A stretch of 64,000 bases of DNA. It comes from Sphingobium cupriresistens. Its GTDB lineage: Bacteria > Pseudomonadota > Alphaproteobacteria > Sphingomonadales > Sphingomonadaceae. The DNA is taken from NCBI RefSeq assembly GCF_004152865.1, contig NZ_SEOO01000023.1, positions 1 to 64,000 of the forward strand, read 5' to 3'. Numbering within the stretch: position 1 is the first letter of the stretch; the number at the start of each line of letters is the position of its first letter. This document shows positions 26,064 to 33,874 of this stretch, piece after piece. The notes beneath the pieces are model-generated. The model did no database searches. It was not told the origin of the DNA and saw nothing but the letters and a program-made list of their open reading frames with translations. The translations under genes were made by a program, and so were the position numbers.

Positions 26064-26614
26064 ATCCTGTCTCCAGACGGTATTTCGCGGACCGGGCAGC
26101 GCCCGTCCCAGTCTACCGACGCTGCGTGGATCATTCCGAACAGCGCTTCGAGTTCGCTCGACGCCTCGATAAGTTCGAGCATACCGGGTAACACGCCTCT
26201 GGTGTCGAAATAAGCGATGCGGCCTACACCCTCCACGGCATCGGTAAAGGCGAGATCATATCCCTTGGCGCTGTGCGCTGCGCAGGCCCGGTCGAATGTT
26301 CGGGTCGCAACGCCGAAATGGTGAAAGCCATGGCCCTTGACCGCGATCGTCTCCTGATAGACCGATGGCTTGTCATCGAGCGGCTGGATCAGCTCGATCT
26401 GCATATGTCCTGCAAAACCCAAGGCGATATCGTTGCGCGCGTGCGACTGGACACCGCGATAGAGCGGATTAGGCCCTGAAAGCTGCCGAAAAACGAACCA
26501 TGGACCCACGCGAAGATCCGCGGTGAAAGATTGCATCGCGGCGTCCAGGTCCGGCACGGTATAGGCCATCTGGATAATGCCATCATCGGGCTGTCCGAAC
26601 GTCAGCAAGGTCAA
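26060..26614 (-). CDS. VOC-family (glyoxalase/dioxygenase fold) protein
   Basis: A 184-residue protein with two VOC half-modules: GIIQMAYTVPDLDAAM near the N-terminus and HGFHHFGVATRTFDRAC in the middle. Metal-type residues appear as His in HHFGV and Glu in MLELIEA, together with Glu in MQIELIQ. It resembles the glyoxalase-like group often found in aromatic and epoxide catabolic clusters. The start is set at TTG 26614 because AGGAGG lies 5-6 nt upstream; an ATG at 26662 would overlap the benzaldehyde lyase stop and lacks a site. The reaction is unknown: isomerisation, lyase chemistry or oxygenation are all possible. Confidence 0.75.
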   Translation of the reverse strand: MTLLTFGQPDDGIIQMAYTVPDLDAAMQSFTADLRVGPWFVFRQLSGPNPLYRGVQSHARNDIALGFAGHMQIELIQPLDDKPSVYQETIAVKGHGFHHFGVATRTFDRACAAHSAKGYDLAFTDAVEGVGRIAYFDTRGVLPGMLELIEASSELEALFGMIHAASVDWDGRCPVREIPSGDRI

Positions 26615-26654
26615 GCGGGCCTCCTTTGATCGGTGGCGCGGAATATGGCGCCGC

Positions 26655-28343
26655 TCATGCAAAAGGATCCATGCCGATCAGGATCAATTCTTCGGGCGGG
26701 ATGGGATCCAGCGCGACAGTCACGTTGATGCAGGCCGGTCGCGCGCTGGACAATGCTTGCGTCAAGGCCGCATCGAGGCTTTCCGCGCTATCGGCCCTGT
26801 AAGCATCCGCTCCAAAAGCTGACGCCACGCTTTCATAGGCGCCGTTTTCCAACCGGGTGCCCGTAACCCGGTTGGGCCCGACCGCAAGCTGCTGAAAATG
26901 GAGCGTCGCCCCCCAACTCTGATTGTTCATGATGATGACGATCAACGGCAGTTGCTTGCGAACCAGCGTATCGAATTCGCCGATGCTATAACCAACCGAT
27001 CCATCACCCGTGACGAGTATGGTGCGTTTGCCAGCCTTGAGGTCTGCGGCCTGCGCGCCCAGCGCCATGCCAAAGCCCACCCCCATCGATCCCAGATAGC
27101 CATGGCACAGGAAACCGCCCGGTGTGACCCGGCTCATGACTTCCGACAACCAAAGATAGGTCAACGCCCCGTCCGCTACCACCGTTACATTGCGATCAAC
27201 ATGACGCGCAATCACTTGCGAAGCGCGGAACGGGTGAAACAGATGACCCTCGCTCGATTGCCGGTCGATGCTGTCATAGCGTTTATCGGTCAGTTGCCGG
27301 ACGCGCGATGTCCAAGAGGATCGATCGCGCGCTTCACGGCTTGCAGCCGCCTCGGCCAATGCATCTATCGCACCGCCCACATCGGCGACCATTCCCTGTA
27401 CGATGGCTTGCAGCCGGCCGAGTTCACGCGCATCGGGGTCAATCTGCACGATTTTGGCCGATTGGGGGATTAGCTGGCCCGACCCATGCACCGTGTTGAG
27501 GCCGAAGCGTGTGCCGAGCATCAGCACAGCGTCGGGCGCGCTGTCCTGCTTGGCGAAGCCATAGAGATTCTGGATCAGCCCGCCGCGCAGGGCATCGGGC
27601 AGATCCGCCAGTTGATTGAACCCTTCATAGTCGGCGAACACGGGAACAGCGGTTGCCTGCGCCAGCGCCGCCAGCGCCGCGCTGCGCCCTGTGCGGGAAA
27701 CTTCGGAGCCGACTATGATGATCGGTCGCTCGGCCATTTCCAGAATATCCAGCGCCTGTTCAATGTCCGCCGGATGGGGTCTTGCCCCCTGTACCGGCAG
27801 GACGAGAGGCGGGATCGCCACGCTATCTTCATCGACCTGGTTCATGAGAATGTCCCAGGGAATGTCGATCAGCACCGGACCACGCGGTCCCGTCATGGCG
27901 ATATGGATCGCCTGCATCATCAGGCGCGGAATATGCTCGGTGGCCATGACCCGATGCGCCCATTTGGTGATGGGCGACGCGATGGCGACCTGATCGATGC
28001 CGGCCTGTAACGTATTCGTCTCATCGTCCCGCAAGGCGCCCGATCCTGTGATGACAAGCAAGGGCGTGCGATCGAGATGCGCGTTGGCGATCGGCGTGAC
28101 GACATTGGTAAATCCACCGCCTGCGGTCACAAGCGCAACGCCAAGGCGTCCGCTGGCGCGGGCATAGCCCTCAGCTGCGTGACCGGCCGCCGCTTCATGC
28201 CGCGTGTCGACGATCGGCAGGTCATGATCGAGACAGGCCTGAAAGACCGTATCGATATGTGCGCCATGCAGCCCAAACATCGTTTCGACCCCGGCCTTGC
28301 GGAGCGTGCGAACGACCAGTTCGCCCCCGGTTATCATTGCCAT
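26655..28343 (-). CDS. bal: benzaldehyde lyase (ThDP-dependent)
   Basis: A 562-residue thiamin-diphosphate enzyme. It matches, from memory, the Pseudomonas fluorescens benzaldehyde lyase (563 residues) through its whole length, including the start MAMITGGELVVRTL, the active-site stretch GLHGAHIDT with His29, Glu50 in DTRHEAAAGHAAEGY, Gln113 in TLQAGIDQV, and the end PIPPEELILIGMDPFA. The ThDP/Mg motif GDGSVGYSIGEF to IIMNNQ lies near residues 447-475. The enzyme reversibly cleaves benzoin-type acyloins to two aromatic aldehydes. GGAG lies 8 nt before ATG 28343. Acetolactate synthase is the likely automatic label but fits less well. The aldehyde dehydrogenase just upstream would take the product. 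Confidence 0.9.
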   Translation of the reverse strand: MAMITGGELVVRTLRKAGVETMFGLHGAHIDTVFQACLDHDLPIVDTRHEAAAGHAAEGYARASGRLGVALVTAGGGFTNVVTPIANAHLDRTPLLVITGSGALRDDETNTLQAGIDQVAIASPITKWAHRVMATEHIPRLMMQAIHIAMTGPRGPVLIDIPWDILMNQVDEDSVAIPPLVLPVQGARPHPADIEQALDILEMAERPIIIVGSEVSRTGRSAALAALAQATAVPVFADYEGFNQLADLPDALRGGLIQNLYGFAKQDSAPDAVLMLGTRFGLNTVHGSGQLIPQSAKIVQIDPDARELGRLQAIVQGMVADVGGAIDALAEAAASREARDRSSWTSRVRQLTDKRYDSIDRQSSEGHLFHPFRASQVIARHVDRNVTVVADGALTYLWLSEVMSRVTPGGFLCHGYLGSMGVGFGMALGAQAADLKAGKRTILVTGDGSVGYSIGEFDTLVRKQLPLIVIIMNNQSWGATLHFQQLAVGPNRVTGTRLENGAYESVASAFGADAYRADSAESLDAALTQALSSARPACINVTVALDPIPPEELILIGMDPFA

Positions 28344-28359
28344 TGGAGCTGCTCCATCT

Positions 28360-29757
28360 TCAAAGCGCGACATTCACGATCTTGGATTGCGTGAACTCCT
28401 CCAGCCCTTCACGGCCAAGCTCCGCCCCGAAACCGGACTGTTTTGCGCCACCAAAGGGGACGTCGAAGGGCAAGTCCAGATGCTTGTTGATCCAGACGGT
28501 TCCACTGTCGATCTGCAAGGCGACAGCGATGGCGCGTTCGGGATTGGACGTCCAGATTGTGCCGCCCAGGCCATATTCACTGTCGTTGGCGCGGACGATC
28601 GCATCCTCTATTGTGTCATAGGCCAGAATCGGCAGGATCGGCCCGAACTGTTCGTCGCGCACCAGCCGGGCATCGTCGCCTATGTCCTTCACAATCGTCG
28701 GCGCAATGAAATATCCGTCGCGATCGAGCGGGGCGCCGCCTGCGATCACCGACCCGCTGCTATGGGCATCATCGAGAAATTCCTTGAGCTTTTCAAACTG
28801 CGCGCGGTTCTGGATGGGGCCGATCTGCGTCCCTTGCTTGTCACCATCATCAACGACGGCGTCCGCTGCAAGTTTGGCCAGCGCATCACATAATGCGTCG
28901 TACAGCGACGCTGGCGCATAGACGCGCTTGGCGGCCAGACAGATTTGTCCTGCATTGAGCGTGGCCGCCTGGAAGATCGCCGGGGCGACGACATCGACGT
29001 CGGCATCGTCCAGCACGATGGCGGCATCATTGCCGCCAAGTTCCAAGGTGAGGCGTTTGAGCGTGTCTGCAACGCTGTGCATCACCTTCTTGCCTGTGGC
29101 CGTCGATCCTGTGAACGACACTTTGGCAACGTCCGGGTGCGTCGTCAGTTGACCACCCAGATCATTATCATCGACAATGATGTTCAGGACGCCAGGCGGC
29201 AAAATGGTCGCGGCGACTTCGCCCAGCAACAACGTGGTGAGCGGCGTAGTGGGCGCAGGCTTGGCGACCATCGTATTACCTGCCGAAAGCGCAGGCGCCA
29301 GCTTCATCATCAGCAGCAGCATGGGAAAGTTCCAGGGAGTGATGGCCGCGACGACGCCCAGTGGCGACCATTGCCGGATCAATCTCGTCGCGCCATCGTC
29401 GCGGATCTCCTCCAGACCCAGTTCCATCGCCGCAAATGTCCGCAACAGAGCGATAGCCCCTTCCATCTCGTAGGCAGCCTGCGGCAGAGGCTTGCCCTGT
29501 TCGCGCGTCAGCAGGCGTGCAAATTCATCCTTCCGCGCGTCGATCGCATCAGCATAGCTTTCCAGCAATTGTCTGCGTTCGGCGAAAGGCCGCGCCGCCC
29601 ATGCGGGAAAGGCCGCCTTCGCCGCCGCTACAGCGTCATCAAGTTGTTGCGCATCCGCGCGGGCGCAGGATGCGAAGGCCTTGCCGGTCGCCGGGTTGAC
29701 AACCTCCATCGTCCGGGCGCCATCGACGAGCTTGCCGTCGATCAAAAGCCTGTGCAT
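28360..29757 (-). CDS. aldehyde dehydrogenase, probably benzaldehyde dehydrogenase
   Basis: A 465-residue NAD(P)-dependent aldehyde dehydrogenase. TPWNFPMLLLMMKLAPALSA opens the cofactor domain, FTGSTATGKKVM is the NAD loop, the general base is Glu239 in LELGGNDA, and the nucleophile is Cys273 in AGQICLA. The end reads FGGAKQSGFGAELGREG. Position immediately upstream of benzaldehyde lyase argues for oxidation of benzaldehyde-type products to benzoate, which the ben-cat genes then use. ATG 29757 has GAGAGG 7 nt upstream. Aldehyde specificity itself cannot be read from the sequence. Confidence 0.87.
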   Translation of the reverse strand: MHRLLIDGKLVDGARTMEVVNPATGKAFASCARADAQQLDDAVAAAKAAFPAWAARPFAERRQLLESYADAIDARKDEFARLLTREQGKPLPQAAYEMEGAIALLRTFAAMELGLEEIRDDGATRLIRQWSPLGVVAAITPWNFPMLLLMMKLAPALSAGNTMVAKPAPTTPLTTLLLGEVAATILPPGVLNIIVDDNDLGGQLTTHPDVAKVSFTGSTATGKKVMHSVADTLKRLTLELGGNDAAIVLDDADVDVVAPAIFQAATLNAGQICLAAKRVYAPASLYDALCDALAKLAADAVVDDGDKQGTQIGPIQNRAQFEKLKEFLDDAHSSGSVIAGGAPLDRDGYFIAPTIVKDIGDDARLVRDEQFGPILPILAYDTIEDAIVRANDSEYGLGGTIWTSNPERAIAVALQIDSGTVWINKHLDLPFDVPFGGAKQSGFGAELGREGLEEFTQSKIVNVAL

Positions 29758-29846
29758 CTTGTCACCTCTCCGCATGAGTAAAGTCGAATGTGTGCGTAGT
29801 GTTCACCCCGGCGCAGCTACGATGCTGACACCGGGGCAAAGCATGA

Positions 29847-32279
29847 TCACTGGAAATTGTGTTTCAGCGACAGAAGATATGTTCTGGGCAGTCCAGGCTG
29901 GCCGAGCAAAGTGCCCAAGGCATTATATCCCTGAAACTTGTTCACGAAATAATGTTTATCGGCAGCATTATATATCTGCAGCGCAACTTCCCATCCCTTG
30001 TCCTGGGAAACGTAGCTGATCCTGCCATTCCACAATCCATATCCCGGAATAGCGCCAGGCTCGAAGTTGGATACGTCATTATAGGTCTTGGATTTGTAGG
30101 AATAGTCGATCCGGGGCGTCAACGTGCCATGGCCGCCCAAATCGAACTGATATTGCGCGCCCGCGCCTATGGACCATTTGGGGACGAAGGGCGTCGTGCA
30201 CGTGGCGCACGGACCCCCGACCTGATTGGCGGCATCCCCAAGGTCGAGATATTTGAAGTCGAGATAGCCGACAGATGCATTGATGTTGAGACCATCGACG
30301 GGTTCGATCGTGAATTCGCCCTCCAGCCCCTGAATACGAGCACTGCCGGCGTTGGCGGTGATGGAACCTGGCACGCCGCTGGGCAATGTACGCGTAACCG
30401 TCAACTGCAGATTTTTGTAGTCGCTGCGATAGGCGCCGATATTCGCGCGCACCCGCCGGTCGAACAATTCGGTCTTCAGCCCGATTTCATAGGATTTGAG
30501 GTCTTCCTCGCCAAAGGGCAGAAGTTCAGCGGCGCTCGATGGGCGCGGATTGACGCCAGGTCCCTTGAAGCCGGTCGAAAACACGGCAAACGCCATCACA
30601 TCGCGGCTGATCGTATATTGCGCCGACAGTCGATAATCGACACGCTTGGTGCCGGATCGCACGCTGGGGTTATTTTCAAACCCCGGCAGCGTTGCGGGCG
30701 GGTTACCGGAATTGGGGATATAGCGATTGAACGTATATGTCTTGGTCACGTCGGAATAGCGAAGACCACCCTCGATCGCCAGCTTTTCGATCGGGTGAAG
30801 GACGACATGGGCAAAGGCCGATTTGTCGCGGTCCTTGACCGGATCGACACCATAAAAAGCAAAATTGACGAGCGGGATGTAAATATAGTCGTTCAATTCC
30901 GTCTTGGCGTCATAATAATATCCCCCGACCGTCCATTCGGCGATGTCGGACACTTTGCCGCTCAGCCGCAATTCCTGGCTGAACTGCCAATGCGTCGGAT
31001 TGAAATAATTGGTGTTGATATGGATCGGGGCGCCGGCCCAATTTTCCACATATTCGCCCTTGTAAGCGCGATAGGCCGATATGCTGGTTAGTTTCAGATC
31101 CGGGTTGATCGACCAATCGACTTTGCCGGACACGCCCCATGACCGAACATTGCTGACTCGTGGAAAAGCGAGATTGTTGCGCGTATCCGTAAAATTGACA
31201 TAGCTGCTATATTTGTCGGCCGTGATGAAGCGCTTGTCGAACGGTATGCCATAGCCGGTCGGATTGGGGCCGAGGGGTGATCCATTCTGATAAAGCGCGA
31301 GAGGAGAGGTGCCCTCCGTATTCACGTCGATCAGCTTTTCTGCCGCAGGCTCGCCGGTATCTTCCAGCAAATCGCCGTTGATGTTGATTTCAAGATCATC
31401 GGTGGGAAGGATACGCAAATTGCCGCGCAGGACATAGGTCTGCTGCCCACCCAAAGTCCCGGTTTTGCAGTTGCCTTCCGCATTTTGCGGAACCTGGCGC
31501 GGAATGGCGCCCGCAAAGGTCGGGTTGGCGCACGCGAAATCAATCGTGTCCATATAACCATCGACCTTGTTGAAGCCCCCCGCGATGCGCAGGAACATCT
31601 TGTCCGGAACGATCGAGAAGTCGAACGCCCCCTTCATCGTCATCCGGTTGTAGCTGCCCAGGCCGGCTTCGATATAACCGCTATTGTCGCCGCGCGCCTT
31701 GCGCGTGCTGACGCGGATCGCACCACCTTCGTTATTCTTGCCGAACAATGTTCCTTGCGGACCGCGCAACACTTCGACTTGCGCCACATCGGCAAAATCA
31801 AACAAGGAACCAAAGAGCGTGCCCTGATAGACATCATCAATATAGATGCCGACGCCCGGTTCAAATGCGGGCAGGAAATCACTTTGCCCCACGCCGCGAA
31901 TATAGGCGATCACCGACTTGCCATAGCCGGCCGTGTTTTTTTCCAGGGTGACATTAGGCGCGGACCTGGCGATGCCTTCAACCCCCTGAACCCCGCGCTG
32001 CGTTAGAGCATCACCGCTCAGCGCGGTGATGGAAATTGGCGTCTGCTGCACGGTCTCCGACCGGAAACGCGCTGTAACGACGATGTCGGCACTTGGCGAT
32101 TGTGCGCTCGCATCGCCTTGGTCCGAGGATTCCGGGCGCTGGGCCTGCGCGACGGGCGCAGCATCCTGCGCGAAGGCCGCCGATGTCATAGATAGCGCAA
32201 GAGCGGTAGTGCAAACCAGCGTCGCCCTATGCACCCGCCCGCGCGCGCCTGCGCCCAAATGCGATTTAGCCCGGATCAT
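29847..32279 (-). CDS. TonB-dependent outer-membrane receptor
   Basis: An 810-residue outer-membrane beta-barrel transporter. Signal peptide about residues 1-37 (a long positive N-region, then TALALSMTSAAFA). The TonB-box-like DIVVTARFRSETV lies near residue 68, then the plug domain with VLRGPQGTLFGKNNEGGAIR, and a barrel ending in YLLSLKHNFQ, with a terminal Phe-Gln instead of the usual Phe. Sphingomonads use many such receptors for aromatic or oligomeric substrates rather than siderophores. As the first gene of the BAL operon it probably imports the pathway's starting compound. A 71-base gap separates it from the aldehyde dehydrogenase. Confidence 0.9.
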   Translation of the reverse strand: MIRAKSHLGAGARGRVHRATLVCTTALALSMTSAAFAQDAAPVAQAQRPESSDQGDASAQSPSADIVVTARFRSETVQQTPISITALSGDALTQRGVQGVEGIARSAPNVTLEKNTAGYGKSVIAYIRGVGQSDFLPAFEPGVGIYIDDVYQGTLFGSLFDFADVAQVEVLRGPQGTLFGKNNEGGAIRVSTRKARGDNSGYIEAGLGSYNRMTMKGAFDFSIVPDKMFLRIAGGFNKVDGYMDTIDFACANPTFAGAIPRQVPQNAEGNCKTGTLGGQQTYVLRGNLRILPTDDLEININGDLLEDTGEPAAEKLIDVNTEGTSPLALYQNGSPLGPNPTGYGIPFDKRFITADKYSSYVNFTDTRNNLAFPRVSNVRSWGVSGKVDWSINPDLKLTSISAYRAYKGEYVENWAGAPIHINTNYFNPTHWQFSQELRLSGKVSDIAEWTVGGYYYDAKTELNDYIYIPLVNFAFYGVDPVKDRDKSAFAHVVLHPIEKLAIEGGLRYSDVTKTYTFNRYIPNSGNPPATLPGFENNPSVRSGTKRVDYRLSAQYTISRDVMAFAVFSTGFKGPGVNPRPSSAAELLPFGEEDLKSYEIGLKTELFDRRVRANIGAYRSDYKNLQLTVTRTLPSGVPGSITANAGSARIQGLEGEFTIEPVDGLNINASVGYLDFKYLDLGDAANQVGGPCATCTTPFVPKWSIGAGAQYQFDLGGHGTLTPRIDYSYKSKTYNDVSNFEPGAIPGYGLWNGRISYVSQDKGWEVALQIYNAADKHYFVNKFQGYNALGTLLGQPGLPRTYLLSLKHNFQ

Positions 32280-32469
32280 ATCTTCCCCTCCTCAATGTTC
32301 CCGCCCTGTCGGCGTGTCGCACTCGAATTAGGCCAATTCAACACAAAGGTCAATTATTTTTCGTTTTACGGGATAAATAGATTATCATTTTTCTCATATT
32401 ACGACTATTATCTGCTATATAAGGTTCAAGCGCCACGGATATGACAGCGCATGTGGGAGGGACGAATCG
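32280..32469. promoter_or_regulatory. AT-rich divergent promoter region of the accessory aromatic cluster
   Basis: This 190-base region between the TonB receptor and the MFS gene is strikingly AT-rich from about 32335 to 32430 against a GC-rich background. It includes a dyad GATAA-N5-TTATC at 32372-32386. Both arms of the cluster start here, so it should contain the promoters and an operator for the IclR regulator or an unlinked one. No -10/-35 pair is assigned. Confidence 0.45.
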
Positions 32470-33798
32470 GTGCAGGATCGGTATCGAGAGAATGAAACTG
32501 TACTGTTCGGGCAGGAACATCGCCGCCGAGAACCGGAGTCATCAGGCGGTCGGTCGTTACGGTACGAAGATAAAATGGTTATGATATTGACTGCGGCAGG
32601 CGGCGTGGCGGCGCTGGATGCCCAGGCAGTCTTTTACCTCATGCCTTTTATCGCGACGGACTTTGCGCTGGGCAGCAGCCAGATCGGCATGATCGGTTCG
32701 GCGGTACTGGTCGGCTGGGCCATTGGCGGCCTTCTGATGGCGCGCGCATCCGATCGTCTGGGAAAGCGCAAACCTTTCCTGGTAGCCGCCTTTGCCTGTT
32801 TCGCCCTGCTTTCCGGTTTGAGTGCAGCGGCAATGGGCTTTGCGACCTTGCTGATCGCGCGGATTCTCATCGGCCTTGCGGAAGGTCCGGTCATTCCGAT
32901 CAAGCAGGCCATCGTCATGGTCGAGTCCACCCCGTCGCGGCGCGGTTTCAACATGGGGATCGTGCAGAATTTCGGCGCACAATTGCTGGGCACGCTACTG
33001 GGACCGATCATCCTGATCGCGGTCGCTCAAAACGCTGGGTGGCGCTGGGCGTTTCTGGTCGCCGGTATTCCCGGCCTCATCATCGCTTTGCTGATCCTGC
33101 GGTTCATTCGCGAGCCTGCCATCGCAGCGCAGGCCGCGCCTTCACCACCTTCAGAAAATGGTCAATCGCAACGAAACGGCGCACATGCCTGGCGTCATTT
33201 GCTGGGTAATCGCAACCTTGTTCTGTGCACGCTTATTGCGTTGGCGGCGGTCGCTTGGTTCTTCGTCATGCTTACCTTTTTGCCGCTCTACCTGATACGA
33301 AATCTGCAGTTTTCGTCGAGCCAGATGAGCCTTGTCATGAGCCTGATCGGCGTAGCTGGCGTCATATCCGCCGTCATCGTTCCCGCTATTTCGGACCGTC
33401 ATGGTCGACGCACGGCGATCATGATCTTCAGCGCCATCGGCGCGATTGCCCCGCTGGGCGCGCTTTATGCGGGCGCAAATCCCTGGGTCATCGGCGCCAC
33501 GCTGCTGATTGGTTGCCTGATGCTGGGCACATTTCCGTTGATAATGGCGACTGTGCCGCAAGAAAGCGTCCAGCCTGCCGACGCTGCGACGGCCACGGGA
33601 CTGGTGATTGCAGTAGCGCAGCTGGGCGGAGGGGCCATCGGCCCCATCCTGGCAGGCTGGCTTGCCGACCGAATCGGTGACGATACGCCGCTTATGCTGG
33701 CGGCGGGGCTGGCGCTGATCGCGACCGGCATCGCGCCTTTCGTCCGGGAAACCAAGCCTCCGCACCGGCATGATTGCGCGCCCACTCACCCGGAATAA
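32470..33798 (+). CDS. MFS transporter, aromatic-acid:H+ symporter-like
   Basis: A 442-residue permease with 12 predicted helices. Its loop motifs ARASDRLGKRKP and PAISDRHGRRT mark the two MFS halves. LAEGPVIPIKQAIVMVE is in the position of the aromatic-acid symporter motif but differs from the classic AAHS wording, so family placement is moderate. A GTG start at 32470 has GGGAGGG 8 nt upstream; the 35-residue polar N-tail could be skipped by an internal ATG at 32575. It is the first gene of the plus-strand arm. Likely substrate: an aromatic acid such as hydroxybenzoate, by association with the next gene. Confidence 0.8.
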   Translation: MQDRYRENETVLFGQEHRRREPESSGGRSLRYEDKMVMILTAAGGVAALDAQAVFYLMPFIATDFALGSSQIGMIGSAVLVGWAIGGLLMARASDRLGKRKPFLVAAFACFALLSGLSAAAMGFATLLIARILIGLAEGPVIPIKQAIVMVESTPSRRGFNMGIVQNFGAQLLGTLLGPIILIAVAQNAGWRWAFLVAGIPGLIIALLILRFIREPAIAAQAAPSPPSENGQSQRNGAHAWRHLLGNRNLVLCTLIALAAVAWFFVMLTFLPLYLIRNLQFSSSQMSLVMSLIGVAGVISAVIVPAISDRHGRRTAIMIFSAIGAIAPLGALYAGANPWVIGATLLIGCLMLGTFPLIMATVPQESVQPADAATATGLVIAVAQLGGGAIGPILAGWLADRIGDDTPLMLAAGLALIATGIAPFVRETKPPHRHDCAPTHPE

Positions 33799-33874
33799 CA
33801 GCACCCATCGCTGCCTTCAACGCGCCCAAGGCGCCCCAGATTCACAAACTCAGAATATTCAGGAGCCAAAAATC

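Noticed and set aside
26655-28343. Acetolactate synthase large subunit
   Set aside because: Automatic labels would probably say this, but the residues around the active site (HGAHIDT, the DTRHEAAAG stretch with TLQAGIDQV) and the exact end match benzaldehyde lyase as I recall it, and no small subunit gene or other branched-chain genes adjoin.
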